DNA of 38,176 nucleotides from Verrucomicrobia subdivision 3 bacterium UBA7542. GTDB taxonomy: Bacteria; Verrucomicrobiota; Verrucomicrobiia; Limisphaerales; UBA11358. The DNA is taken from positions 10,226-48,401 of the forward strand of contig DLMG01000211.1 in assembly GCA_002479245.1 (NCBI GenBank). The letters run 5' to 3'. Position numbers and translations under genes: made by a program. Under the pieces are notes generated by a model. The model saw only the letters and a list, made by a program, of their open reading frames with translations, searched no databases and was not told where the DNA came from. Shown one piece after another: positions 15,376 to 24,087 of the stretch. Within the stretch, counting starts at the first letter, position 1; each line of letters opens with the position of its first letter.

Positions 15376-17469
15376 ATGCCCGCCAATCGCCTCTATTATC
15401 ATCTTAAGCCCTATCTGCCATGGCGCTTCCGAATGGCGTTGCGCCGGATTATGGCGCGACGGAAGCGCAAGGCATATCAGGATGTCTGGCCCATCAATGA
15501 GGCTGCGGGCCGCCCTCCCGCCAGCTGGCCCGGCTGGCCGGATGGCAAGCGTTTTGCTTTTGTATTAACTCATGACGTTGAGAGCCAGAAAGGCTTGGAC
15601 CGATGCCTGCCACTCAGTGAATTGGATGCTTCTTTAGGATTTCGCTCGTCCTTTAACTTTATTCCTGAAGGAGATTATATTGTTCCGCCGTTTCTGCGTG
15701 AACGCCTCATCAAAAATGGATTTGAAGTCGGCGTCCACGATCTAAAACACGACGGCTTTCTTTACCGGTCACGAAAAAATTTCAAGAACCACGCGCAACA
15801 GATTAATAAATATCTCAAGGAATGGGATGCAAAGGGTTTTCGGTCGGGATTCATGCACCACAACCTCGAATGGTATGAGGATCTCGATATCCTCTATGAC
15901 GCCTCGACTTTTGACACGGATCCATTCGAGCCGCAGCCGGATGGCGTGGATACCATTTTCCCGTTTTGGGTTCCCGGAACGAATGGCTCCGGTTATGTTG
16001 AACTGCCATATACATTGATCCAGGACTTCAGCTTGTTTGTCGTGCTGAAGGAGAACACGATTGATATTTGGAAAAAGAAGCTGGATTGGATTGTTTCCAA
16101 GGGCGGCATGGCGCTTTTGATCGTGCATCCCGATTACACGAACTTTTCAAACAGCGGATTGACTGCGGATGAGTTCCCCGTGAAACTTTACGAGGACTTC
16201 ATCCGTTACGTCAGGGAAACTTACGCCGGCCTCTATTGGAATGTTCTGCCGCGGGAGGCTGCCGAGCTGGTCCGCAGTCGCAAACTGTCGCTTTCATCTG
16301 ACCACACGGAGTTTAAGCCATTGACTCCTTATGTCCGCCCGACGGAACAGAGCCGCCCGGATCTTGTCACTCCCTCCATTGACCTCACCTCTTCCCGACG
16401 CAACGGATCGAAGCCTTCCATTTGGATAGATCTGGATAACACGCCGCATGTGGTTTTCTTTGAACCAATCATAGATGAATTGCGGGCCCGCGGGTTTCCT
16501 TTGACCATCACCGCCCGCGACGCCTTTCAGGTTTGCGAACTGGCGGATCAGAAAAAAATTCCCTATAAAAAAATCGGCCGGCATTACGGAAAAAACCGGT
16601 TTCTTAAAGTTGCCGGGGTCTTGTATCGGGCGATGCAACTGGCGCCGGTCGCTTTGCGCGAAAAGCCGGTTTTAAGCCTTTCGCATGGTGCGCGATCACA
16701 GATCGTCATCAGCAACTTTTTGCAGATTCCGACCCTGCTTTTTGCCGATTATGAATTCGCCGAATACCCGCCGTTGATGCGTCCGACCTGGGAAATGGCG
16801 CCTTCGGTTATTCCAGATGAAGCTCTCTGTTGCGACAGGCATCACATTAAAAAATATCCGGGCATCAAGGAGGATGTTTATGCTTGGAAATTCAAACCGG
16901 ATGCGGTTCTGCTGCGGAACCTCGGTTTGGATGAATCGAATTTGATCATAACCGCCCGTCCGCCGGCGACCGAAGCGCATTATCACAATCCGGAGAGCGA
17001 GGGTCTTTTCACCAGCTTCATGGAAATGGCCTGCCGCAATCCGAACACCCGGATTGTGCTGCTTCCCCGGAACAAACAGCAGGGCGAGTTCATTCGCAGC
17101 CGCTGGCCGCAATGGTTTGTGCAGAACAAAACTATCATTCCAGGTGGAGCGCTCGACGGCTTGAATTTGATCTGGCATTCCGATTTGCTGGTGAGCGGGG
17201 GGGGAACCATGAACCGTGAAGCCGCCACTCTCGGGGTGCCGGTTTACAGCATTTTCCGCGGCTCGATTGGCGCCGTGGACCGCCACCTGCAGCAATCCGG
17301 CCGTCTGATTTTGGTCGAAACCCCGGAAGACGTTGCCGGCAAGATCAGGCTGGAAAAACGGGTGCGAAAACCTGTGGCCGAAACCACCTCCCGGAGGAGC
17401 CTGGACCATATTGTAAATACAATCGAGGAGCTGGTCGAAAAAATTTCTGCAAAGAATCAGCGCGGTTAA
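15376..17469 (+). CDS. Polysaccharide deacetylase-like domain fused to a DUF354 (GT-B-like) domain
   Basis: This 697-residue protein joins two parts. The N-terminal part (about 55-310) is polysaccharide deacetylase-like: FVLTHDVE with Asp67 and the metal-site pattern HDLKH (His121, His125), later VHPDYTNF. The C-terminal part (about 349-690) begins IWIDLDNTPHVVFFEPI and contains LSHGARSQI, FADYEFAEYP, ITARPPATEAHYHN and SGGGTMNREAATLGVP, characteristic of DUF354, a family related to GT-B glycosyltransferases and UDP-GlcNAc 2-epimerases. A role in trimming acetyl groups and handling a nucleotide sugar is inferred. The linker (about 311-348) is Ser/Thr-rich. It lies 6 bp from the 2-epimerase gene, so it is probably part of the same translational unit. 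Confidence 0.85.
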   Translation: MPANRLYYHLKPYLPWRFRMALRRIMARRKRKAYQDVWPINEAAGRPPASWPGWPDGKRFAFVLTHDVESQKGLDRCLPLSELDASLGFRSSFNFIPEGDYIVPPFLRERLIKNGFEVGVHDLKHDGFLYRSRKNFKNHAQQINKYLKEWDAKGFRSGFMHHNLEWYEDLDILYDASTFDTDPFEPQPDGVDTIFPFWVPGTNGSGYVELPYTLIQDFSLFVVLKENTIDIWKKKLDWIVSKGGMALLIVHPDYTNFSNSGLTADEFPVKLYEDFIRYVRETYAGLYWNVLPREAAELVRSRKLSLSSDHTEFKPLTPYVRPTEQSRPDLVTPSIDLTSSRRNGSKPSIWIDLDNTPHVVFFEPIIDELRARGFPLTITARDAFQVCELADQKKIPYKKIGRHYGKNRFLKVAGVLYRAMQLAPVALREKPVLSLSHGARSQIVISNFLQIPTLLFADYEFAEYPPLMRPTWEMAPSVIPDEALCCDRHHIKKYPGIKEDVYAWKFKPDAVLLRNLGLDESNLIITARPPATEAHYHNPESEGLFTSFMEMACRNPNTRIVLLPRNKQQGEFIRSRWPQWFVQNKTIIPGGALDGLNLIWHSDLLVSGGGTMNREAATLGVPVYSIFRGSIGAVDRHLQQSGRLILVETPEDVAGKIRLEKRVRKPVAETTSRRSLDHIVNTIEELVEKISAKNQRG

Positions 17470-17475
17470 AAAATT

Positions 17476-18591
17476 GTGCTTAAAATTTTGATCATTGCGG
17501 GGGCCAGGCCTAATTTCATGAAGGTTGCTCCCGTCATTAAAGCGATCACCGCCCACAATGCCCGGTGTCGTGAGGGCGATGTCCGCGTGAATTTTTCCCT
17601 GGTTCATACCGGACAACATTACGACCAGAAGATGTCCGACATTTTCTTCCAGGAATTGGGCATTCCCGCCCCGGACATCAATCTGGGGGTTGGCTCCGGT
17701 TCTCATGCCGTCCAGACCGCGAACGTAATGACCAAGTTCGAGCCGGTTTGTCTGGAGCAAAAACCCGGCTGGGTCGTGGTTGTGGGCGACGTGAACTCCA
17801 CCATGGCCTGCACGCTGGTGTGTTCAAAGTTGGGAATAAAGGTCGCCCACGTCGAAGCGGGTCTCCGCAGCTTCGACCGCACGATGCCGGAGGAAATCAA
17901 CCGCATCGTCACGGATTCGCTGGCAGACCTGCTCCTTACTCCTTCTTCCGACGCGGATGAAAACCTCAAGCGGGAGGGGATTCCGGAATCAAAAATCAGG
18001 CTGGTTGGCAACGTGATGATAGACACGCTGGCTGCCAACCTGCAAAAGGCGAGAAGCAGCGGGATTTTGAAAAAACTCGGATTGCAAAAAAAGGCTTTCG
18101 CTTATGTGACGCTGCATCGGCCCTCCAACGTGGATGACCCTGCGAACTTGAACAGCATCATGTCCGGGCTGAACCGGCTGGCAGATCATATGCCGGTTGT
18201 TTTTCCCATGCATCCGCGAACGCACAAAATGCTCGCGCAATTCGGCATTTCTCCGGTCGCCAACGGAACCATGAAAATCTTGGAGCCGGTGGGCTATCAC
18301 GATTCTATTTGTCTGACGGAAAGCGCCCGGCTGGTGCTGACTGATTCCGGCGGGTTGCAGGAGGAGAGCACCTACTTCAGAACGCCATGTCTGACCTTGC
18401 GTCCCAATACCGAACGGCCAATCACGATTACGCTGGGAAGCAACCGGCTGACGCATCCGGATCGGCTTTCGTCCGACATTCAGGAAACATTGAATGGCAA
18501 GGAGGAATTGGGACAAGTCCCGCCACTTTGGGATGGGAAAGCGTCGGAACGAATTGTGCAGGCCCTGGTGGAACACAATCACGTTTCTTGA
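17476..18591 (+). CDS. UDP-N-acetylglucosamine 2-epimerase family (WecB/WbpI-like)
   Basis: This 371-residue GT-B-fold enzyme inverts C2 of a UDP-HexNAc or of a UDP-diacetamido-glucuronate. Motifs: ARPNFMK (10-16), HTGQHYDQKMSD (44-55), GDVNSTMA, HVEAGLRSFDRTMPEEINR, TLHRPSNVDD, HPRTHKM and TDSGGLQEES. The GTG start lies 6 bp after the preceding stop. The context, with WbpB-, WbpD- and WbpA-like genes in the window, favours the WbpI role that makes UDP-ManNAc3NAcA, but ordinary WecB activity giving UDP-ManNAc cannot be excluded from sequence alone. Confidence 0.9.
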   Translation: MLKILIIAGARPNFMKVAPVIKAITAHNARCREGDVRVNFSLVHTGQHYDQKMSDIFFQELGIPAPDINLGVGSGSHAVQTANVMTKFEPVCLEQKPGWVVVVGDVNSTMACTLVCSKLGIKVAHVEAGLRSFDRTMPEEINRIVTDSLADLLLTPSSDADENLKREGIPESKIRLVGNVMIDTLAANLQKARSSGILKKLGLQKKAFAYVTLHRPSNVDDPANLNSIMSGLNRLADHMPVVFPMHPRTHKMLAQFGISPVANGTMKILEPVGYHDSICLTESARLVLTDSGGLQEESTYFRTPCLTLRPNTERPITITLGSNRLTHPDRLSSDIQETLNGKEELGQVPPLWDGKASERIVQALVEHNHVS

Positions 18592-18604
18592 AACGGGTCA
18601 CCAA

Positions 18605-18643
18605 CGCTAACGAGCTGGGAATTGTTGGCGCCGTTTTTATTTT
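18605..18643 (+). terminator. Possible intra-operon terminator
   Basis: cgctaac (18605-18611) pairs with gttggcg (18624-18630) including one U-G pair, loop of 12, followed by tttttatttt. It sits in the 71-bp gap between the 2-epimerase and the deacetylase genes. It could make the downstream genes depend on the antiterminator encoded at 8436. The stem is short. Confidence 0.3.
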
Positions 18644-18662
18644 GATGGTCTGACTGGCGAAT

Positions 18663-19757
18663 ATGTTGAACGTCATCTTCACGCTCGACTACGAAATCCA
18701 TGGAAATGGTGAAGGCTGTCCGCACGAATTGATGGTCGAGCCGACGGAGCGGTTGCTCCGGCTTTTTGACGAATATGGCGCGAAACTGACGATCATGGCG
18801 GACATCGCGGAGATTCTGAAGTTCAAGGAATTTGCGAATCAGAACGGCAGGGATGATTACCACTATCGTGATATCGTCACCCAGCTTCAGGGCGCTGTGC
18901 GCGGCGGCCATGATGTTCAACTGCACATCCACGCCTCGTATTTTAATGCCAGGCATGATGGGCAAAGGTGGGTGCAGGACTGGTCCGAATACGATTTCGT
19001 CGGCTTGAGCTTTGAACGTCTGGACGAGATTGTCCGGATCGGAAAAACCGAACTCGAATCGTTCCTTCAGCCGGTGAACCCGGACTACCGATGTTTTGTT
19101 TTCCGTGCGGCCAATTGGTCGGTGAACCCGGGCAGGAATGTCATCAAGGCGCTCCTCAACAACGGTATCAGGGTGGACACTTCGATCTTCAAATATGGCC
19201 GACGCAAAGGCATTGTGAGTTTTGATTATTCCGCCGCCGAAAGTGAACTGGTTCCGTGGCGGGTGAGGGAAGACGATCTTTGTTCACGCGATGATCGGGG
19301 ACGGCTGTGGGAATTTCCCATCTACTGTGAGAACCGCTGGATCGGAGCCTTTTTAAGCCCAAACCGGCTTTATCGTGTGGCGCAAAGCCGTCGGCATCGA
19401 ATTTCGGAAAATCCGTCCGGGTCCGCCGCCAACGGATTTCCGGATTCCGCAAAAAAAACAGGTTTGCTGGATAAGTTGTCCCTGGCTGCAAAAAAACATG
19501 CGTGGAAGGCGGACTTCAATCAATGCACGGGACGCCAGTTGATCGGAGCCTTGCGCCGCGCGGAACAGCGTTATTCAAACGGTTCGGACAATCTTCCATT
19601 TGTCCTCATCGGTCACTCGAAACTTTTCAATCGTGTGAATGAAAATAGTCTCCGCCCGTTTCTGGAATACGTTGCCAGCCACAATCACCGTTTTGAGTTT
19701 GGAACCTTTGGTGCTTTTGAAAATCAAGTGGGAGGTTCGCAATCGGTGGTAGTTTGA
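18663..19757 (+). CDS. Polysaccharide deacetylase-family protein
   Basis: This 364-residue NodB-like protein begins IFTLDYEIHG, with the Asp/Glu metal and base pair of the family, has the metal-site pattern GGHDVQLHIHASYF near 82-95 and the FRAANWSVNP segment near 145-154. There is no signal peptide, so it should act in the cytosol, perhaps on lipid-linked or nucleotide-activated sugars. The C-terminal part (about 250-360) ends with LPFVLIGHSKLFNRVNEN. It probably removes N- or O-acetyl groups from an EPS precursor. The substrate is unknown. It is followed after 10 bp by a glycosyltransferase gene. Confidence 0.83.
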   Translation: MLNVIFTLDYEIHGNGEGCPHELMVEPTERLLRLFDEYGAKLTIMADIAEILKFKEFANQNGRDDYHYRDIVTQLQGAVRGGHDVQLHIHASYFNARHDGQRWVQDWSEYDFVGLSFERLDEIVRIGKTELESFLQPVNPDYRCFVFRAANWSVNPGRNVIKALLNNGIRVDTSIFKYGRRKGIVSFDYSAAESELVPWRVREDDLCSRDDRGRLWEFPIYCENRWIGAFLSPNRLYRVAQSRRHRISENPSGSAANGFPDSAKKTGLLDKLSLAAKKHAWKADFNQCTGRQLIGALRRAEQRYSNGSDNLPFVLIGHSKLFNRVNENSLRPFLEYVASHNHRFEFGTFGAFENQVGGSQSVVV

Positions 19758-19767
19758 TTAACTGTCC

Positions 19768-20718
19768 ATGAACGAAGCTTCCTACATCATCATCAGTCCG
19801 GTTCGGAATGAAGCAAAATATCTATCCCTGACTATTGAGTCCGTCACAAAACAGACGGTTCTTCCAAAACGCTGGATTATTGTTGATGATGGCTCAAGCG
19901 ACGAAACGGGCGCGGTTGCCGAAGCCGCTGCGGCCAAGTGCGATTGGATTAAGGTAATTCACCGTTCCGACCGGGGTTACCGGAAGCCGGGCGGTGGAGT
20001 CATTGACGCATTCTACGATGGGTATAATCAAATCGGCTCGCTGGACTGGCAATACGTTGTCAAGCTTGATGGTGATTTGTCGTTCGCTCCCGATTACTTT
20101 GCCCGATGCCTGCTCCGTTTCCAACAGGACTCGCGGTTGGGCATTGGCGGAGGGACGATTTGCAAAGAAACGGCCGGGCACCTTCTGCCCGAGTCCACCA
20201 TTGACCCCGCCTTCCACGTCCGGGGCGCGACCAAAATTTATAAACGTGACTGCTGGGAGCGCCTCGGCGGGCTGATTCGCGCCCCCGGATGGGACACGGT
20301 GGACGAATTCAAAGCGAACATGCTGGGCTGGGCCACATACACATTTCCAGAAATCCAGGTGCTTCATCATCGTCCGGCAGGCCAGGCGCAGGGCGACTGG
20401 AAAAACTGGGTGAAAAACGGCCGCGCGAACTATGTTGCCGGTTACCATCCGCTTTTCATGCTGCTGAAATGTGTGAGCCGGCTGAAAAGCAGACCCTACG
20501 GTATCGCTGCGCTCGGCCTGTTCACGGGATACTTGAGCGGCTATCTCCGGAAAGTGCCGATGGTCGGCGATGAACAGTTGATCCGATACGTCCGTGAACA
20601 GCAGATGCGCAGGCTGTTAAACCGTGAAAATTTGTGGGCACAAAAGTCTGTTAAACCTTCGTCTGTGCAGTGCGGCACGCTGGTTCAGCCGCGTTCTGAA
20701 GCGCCTTTGCCTCATTAG
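19768..20718 (+). CDS. Glycosyltransferase family 2
   Basis: This 316-residue GT-A enzyme carries IIISPVRNEAKYL (7-19), WIIVDDGSSDET (35-46) and the metal-binding KLDGDLSF near residue 107-114, then the acceptor-side WERLGGLIRAPGWDTVDEF. The tail (about 230-300) has one or two hydrophobic stretches (YGIAALGLFTGYLSGYL) that may associate with the membrane. It would extend the lipid-linked repeat unit with one sugar; donor and acceptor cannot be read. The start ATG lies 10 bp after the previous stop. Confidence 0.88.
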   Translation: MNEASYIIISPVRNEAKYLSLTIESVTKQTVLPKRWIIVDDGSSDETGAVAEAAAAKCDWIKVIHRSDRGYRKPGGGVIDAFYDGYNQIGSLDWQYVVKLDGDLSFAPDYFARCLLRFQQDSRLGIGGGTICKETAGHLLPESTIDPAFHVRGATKIYKRDCWERLGGLIRAPGWDTVDEFKANMLGWATYTFPEIQVLHHRPAGQAQGDWKNWVKNGRANYVAGYHPLFMLLKCVSRLKSRPYGIAALGLFTGYLSGYLRKVPMVGDEQLIRYVREQQMRRLLNRENLWAQKSVKPSSVQCGTLVQPRSEAPLPH

Positions 20719-20738
20719 AACCAGATTGAATTGACCCT

Positions 20739-22664
20739 ATGTGCGGCATCTGCGGAAAGCTCTATTATGATCCTGTGGCGCAAGTCTCGCCGGATTTGTT
20801 GCAGCGCATGATGGACGTTATTTCGCATCGCGGCCCGGACGGCGAAGGAAAATTTCTGTCCGGCCCGGTCGGGTTGGGACATCGCCGTCTGGCCATCATT
20901 GACCTGAATACCGGCGCGCAGCCGATGACGAACGAGGACGGAACAGTCTGGATTGTCTTTAACGGCGAGATTTACAACTTCCCCGAACTTCGGCGGGAAC
21001 TGCTCGCCAAGGGGCACATTTTCTCCTCTACCACGGATACCGAAGTCATCATTCACCTATACGAGGAATACGGTGTGGACTGCCTGTCGCGCTTGAGGGG
21101 AATGTTCGCTTTCGCGCTTTGGGATAAAAAAGACCGGGCGCTTTTCCTCGCCCGGGACCGCGTCGGCATCAAACCTCTTTACTACACGGACACGGGCGCG
21201 GCGCTGCTGTTTGCTTCCGAGATCAAGTCGCTCCTGGTTGATCCCGATTGTCGCCGGGAAGTGGATCCGCAAATGGTGGACCGGTTTCTGACGTTTCTCT
21301 ATCCGGCAGGCCGCGAAACACTTTTCAAGGGCATCCTCAAACTCGATCCCGGCCATTATCTGTTGGTCAAAAACGGAAGTGTTACCTGCCGGAAGTATTG
21401 GGATTTGCATTTCAAACGCAACGAGCCGCTGACGAATTTCAATGATGCCGCCGATGAGCTTCACGAGCTAGTGTCGAAAACAGTGAAGGAGCACATGATC
21501 AGCGATGTGCCGGTCGGCATTCTGTTGAGTGGCGGGGTGGATTCAACGGCGATTTTAAGTTGTGCGGTTCAGGAGACGCAAAAGAAAATTAAAACCTTTA
21601 CGGTTGGTTTCGAGGGCGAAGATTTTGCCGACGAGCGGCCTTTCGCGCGGCTCGCGGCGGAACGCTTCGGAACGGACCATCACGAAATCACGCTGTTACC
21701 CGAACAGTTCTCCTCCTTTTTGCCGTCGTATGTCTGGCACATGGAAGAGCCGGTGTGTGAAGCGCCGGCGATTGCGTTGTATTACGTTTCGAAACTGGCG
21801 CGGCAGCACGTCAAGGTGCTGCTTTCCGGCGAGGGCGGTGACGAGGCTTTCGGTGGATATAGCAACTACCGCAATCTCCTGCTGTTGGAGAAAGTCAAAT
21901 CATTGGCCGGACCGCTTAAAGGCGCCCTGGCTCATTGCATCAACGGTGCTTCGCGCATCAACGGCTTCGGGCGCATCCGGAAATACGCCGACCTGATACA
22001 GCCGGATCTCCCGGAATATTACTACAGCCGCACCGCCTCTCCGTTCAGCTACTTCAACCGCCATCGCGGCGGGCTTTACACGGAAAATCTTTTCGTCGCC
22101 ACCAGCGCCGAACGCTCCACGGAAGTCATCCGGGAACTCTTTCAAAATGTTGTGGGCCGTCCTTTGTTGGACCAGATGCTGTATGTGGACACCAAGACGT
22201 GGCTGCCCGACGATTTGTTGATCAAGGCTGACAAAATCACGATGGCCAATTCAGTCGAACTGCGCGTGCCGTTGCTGGATCATGTGGTGTTGGAATTTGC
22301 TGCCAGTCTGCCGCCGGATTACAAGGTTAAGGGACTGGCGACCAAGCGGATTTTCAAGCAGGCCTTTGCTCGGGTAATTCCGAAACCGATTCTCAAACGC
22401 AAAAAAACCGGGTTCCCGGTTCCCCTGCAAAAATGGCTTGAACACGATTTGCGCGATTACGCCCATGATATTCTGCTCTCCGACCGCGCCTCCGGGCGCG
22501 GTTATTTTCGCAAAAGCGGTATGGAAAAAATGCTTCAGCCCGCCAACGGGAGCGCGGCGCCGACCAAGGAAATTTTTTCCCTGCTCACGCTCGAACTGTG
22601 GCATCGGGAGTTTATGGACCATCAAAACGTCCAACCGGAACGGGTCGCCGAACTTTCCGGATAG
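20739..22664 (+). CDS. Glutamine-dependent asparagine synthase-like amidotransferase
   Basis: This 641-residue protein has an N-terminal class II glutaminase domain with nucleophile Cys2 in MCGICGKLYYD, SHRGPDG (29-35) and FNGEIYN (74-80), and a C-terminal synthetase domain with the ATP PP-loop LSGGVDST (263-270) and LLSGEGGDEAFGGY. The fold amidates a carboxylate using glutamine and ATP. In surface-polysaccharide clusters such paralogs (WbpS-type) turn uronic acid residues into uronamides, which would fit the uronic acid pathway proposed here; plain AsnB activity is the alternative. All catalytic residues seem intact. The next 345 bp are repeat-filled. Confidence 0.9.
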   Translation: MCGICGKLYYDPVAQVSPDLLQRMMDVISHRGPDGEGKFLSGPVGLGHRRLAIIDLNTGAQPMTNEDGTVWIVFNGEIYNFPELRRELLAKGHIFSSTTDTEVIIHLYEEYGVDCLSRLRGMFAFALWDKKDRALFLARDRVGIKPLYYTDTGAALLFASEIKSLLVDPDCRREVDPQMVDRFLTFLYPAGRETLFKGILKLDPGHYLLVKNGSVTCRKYWDLHFKRNEPLTNFNDAADELHELVSKTVKEHMISDVPVGILLSGGVDSTAILSCAVQETQKKIKTFTVGFEGEDFADERPFARLAAERFGTDHHEITLLPEQFSSFLPSYVWHMEEPVCEAPAIALYYVSKLARQHVKVLLSGEGGDEAFGGYSNYRNLLLLEKVKSLAGPLKGALAHCINGASRINGFGRIRKYADLIQPDLPEYYYSRTASPFSYFNRHRGGLYTENLFVATSAERSTEVIRELFQNVVGRPLLDQMLYVDTKTWLPDDLLIKADKITMANSVELRVPLLDHVVLEFAASLPPDYKVKGLATKRIFKQAFARVIPKPILKRKKTGFPVPLQKWLEHDLRDYAHDILLSDRASGRGYFRKSGMEKMLQPANGSAAPTKEIFSLLTLELWHREFMDHQNVQPERVAELSG

Positions 22665-22697
22665 ATTCTCCAGCAATTGGTATCGTAACAATTTCAT

Positions 22698-22749
22698 GGT
22701 AGGGACAGCGCGCTGCGCTGCCTTAACGCCGTGGCACGGCGTCCCTGCC
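22698..22749. repeat. Three-stem palindromic element
   Basis: Outer arms ggtagggac (22698-22706) and gtccctgcc (22741-22749) enclose two perfect hairpins, cagcgc/gcgctg (22706-22720) and cgccgt/acggcg (22727-22741). Folded, it is a three-way junction. The outer pair has one G-U or mismatch position. It is probably a dispersed REP-like repeat rather than a gene-specific control element. Confidence 0.7.
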
Positions 22750-22842
22750 GTTATCGCGCATCTGGACAAATGAAGTTCCCATCTCGTGGCAGCGACCGTG
22801 AGTCCGCTCTATTTTCGCAGTTGAACTGTTTATTGGGCATAT

Positions 22843-23009
22843 GCGCCCCTTCGCGGCATATCGTTCGGATTTCTGACCTCCGCTTTCGGTTTTCGGATTT
22901 TGCATTTTTAGCGTTTCCGCATTTCAGCCTTTGGATTTTGGGTTTGCGCCCTTTCGCGGCAAGTCGTTCGGATTTCTGACCTCTGACTTCTGATTTCCGT
23001 CTTCTGCTA
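22843..23009. repeat. Duplicated 38-bp unit and 7-bp periodic repeats
   Basis: A 38-bp sequence occurs at 22843-22880 and again at 22946-22983 with three differences. Each copy leads into 7-bp units: cggattt, ctgacct, ccgcttt, cggtttt, cggattt, tgcattt from 22866, and cggattt, ctgacct, ctgactt, ctgattt, ccgtctt from 22969. The second array ends directly at the ATG of the next gene (23010), leaving no room for an ordinary ribosome binding site. No gene is seen in 22665-23009. Confidence 0.75.
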
Positions 23010-23969
23010 ATGGACCTTTCCATCATCATCGTCAACTGGAACTCCAGGGATTATCTGCGCAAATCCCTTCAGTCCATTTACGCGAACTCGCGCGAAATGT
23101 CCTTCGAGATCATCGTCGTGGACGGCGCCTCGTATGACGGCTGCGGGGAAATGCTCGCGCGTGAATTCCCAGCGGTGGAATTCGTCCAATCGGAAAAGAA
23201 CATCGGCTTTGCCCAGGCGAACAATCTGGGATTCGCGCAATCACAGGGCGACTATGTCCTCTTTCTGAATCCGGACACCGAGGTGGTGGGCGAAGCGATT
23301 AACACGCTGCACCAATTCCTCAAGGAAACCCCCAACGCGGGCATTGTCGGCTCCAAACTGTTGAACACCGACGGCAGCGTGCAGACCAGTTGCGTGCAGG
23401 CGTTCCCGACCATTTTGAATCAATTTTTCGAGGCGGAAATCCTTCGGCGCGCGTTTCCGCGTCTTTCATTTTGGGGCATGAGGCCGTTGTTTTCCGCGGA
23501 CAAAAAACCGGCGGAAGCCGAGATGCTTTCCGGCGCCTGCCTGATGCTGCCGCGGCCGGTTTTTCAAAAATGCGGCGGGTTCAGCGAAGACTATTTTCTT
23601 TACGCGGAAGACCTCGACCTCTGCTACAAAACGCGACGGGCCGGCTTCAAGAATTATTTTGTGCCCGCCGCCGTGATCATCCATCACGGTGGCGGCAGTT
23701 CGCGCCCGTCCCAAAGCGTGTTTTTGACCGTGCTGATGCGCGAATCCGTCTATCGGTTTCTGAAAAAATTCCGGGGTGGAGGGTATGGCCTGGCGTTTCG
23801 CGCCTCGCAGGCGTTGAGCGCGCTCGGCCGGCTGGCCCTGCTTTTGATTTTGTTTCCAGTTTCCCTGGTCCGAGGCGAAGCCGAAACCGCGCGCGACCCG
23901 ATCCGGCGCTGGACGGCAATCTTGAAGTGGACACTCGGACTCGGGCGGCCGGCTGGCGGTCATTCTTGA
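23010..23969 (+). CDS. Glycosyltransferase family 2 (rhamnosyltransferase-like)
   Basis: This 319-residue GT-A protein starts LSIIIVNWNSRDYL, then IIVVDGASYDG (34-44), KNIGFAQANNLGF, and the metal-site variant LFLNPDTEV near residue 88-96. It later has the LSGACLMLPRPVF and FLYAEDLDLCYKTRRAGF segments typical of the WcaA/rhamnosyltransferase-like branch of GT2. A hydrophobic stretch near 275-290 may be membrane-associated. It probably adds a deoxyhexose or hexose to the repeat unit. The start is fixed by the N-terminal motif although no Shine-Dalgarno site is visible in the repeat DNA before it. Confidence 0.9.
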   Translation: MDLSIIIVNWNSRDYLRKSLQSIYANSREMSFEIIVVDGASYDGCGEMLAREFPAVEFVQSEKNIGFAQANNLGFAQSQGDYVLFLNPDTEVVGEAINTLHQFLKETPNAGIVGSKLLNTDGSVQTSCVQAFPTILNQFFEAEILRRAFPRLSFWGMRPLFSADKKPAEAEMLSGACLMLPRPVFQKCGGFSEDYFLYAEDLDLCYKTRRAGFKNYFVPAAVIIHHGGGSSRPSQSVFLTVLMRESVYRFLKKFRGGGYGLAFRASQALSALGRLALLLILFPVSLVRGEAETARDPIRRWTAILKWTLGLGRPAGGHS

Positions 23970-24043
23970 AGGCGACCAATGAATTGCGGCGTCGCGCTAT
24001 TTTGGACCCGGCCTCCGGGAATGCCGGAATCCAGTTAGCGGGT

Positions 24044-24073
24044 ATCCGTGTCCATCTGTGTCCATCCGTGGTT
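24044..24073. repeat. Three 10-bp units before a glycosyltransferase gene
   Basis: Units atccgtgtcc, atctgtgtcc and atccgtggtt are arranged head to tail in the 118-bp gap. The reverse-complement form (aaccacggat, gaacccggat, ggacacacaa) appears at 36454-36483, so the unit is dispersed. Confidence 0.75.
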
Positions 24074-24087
24074 GAACTGGAAATCGC

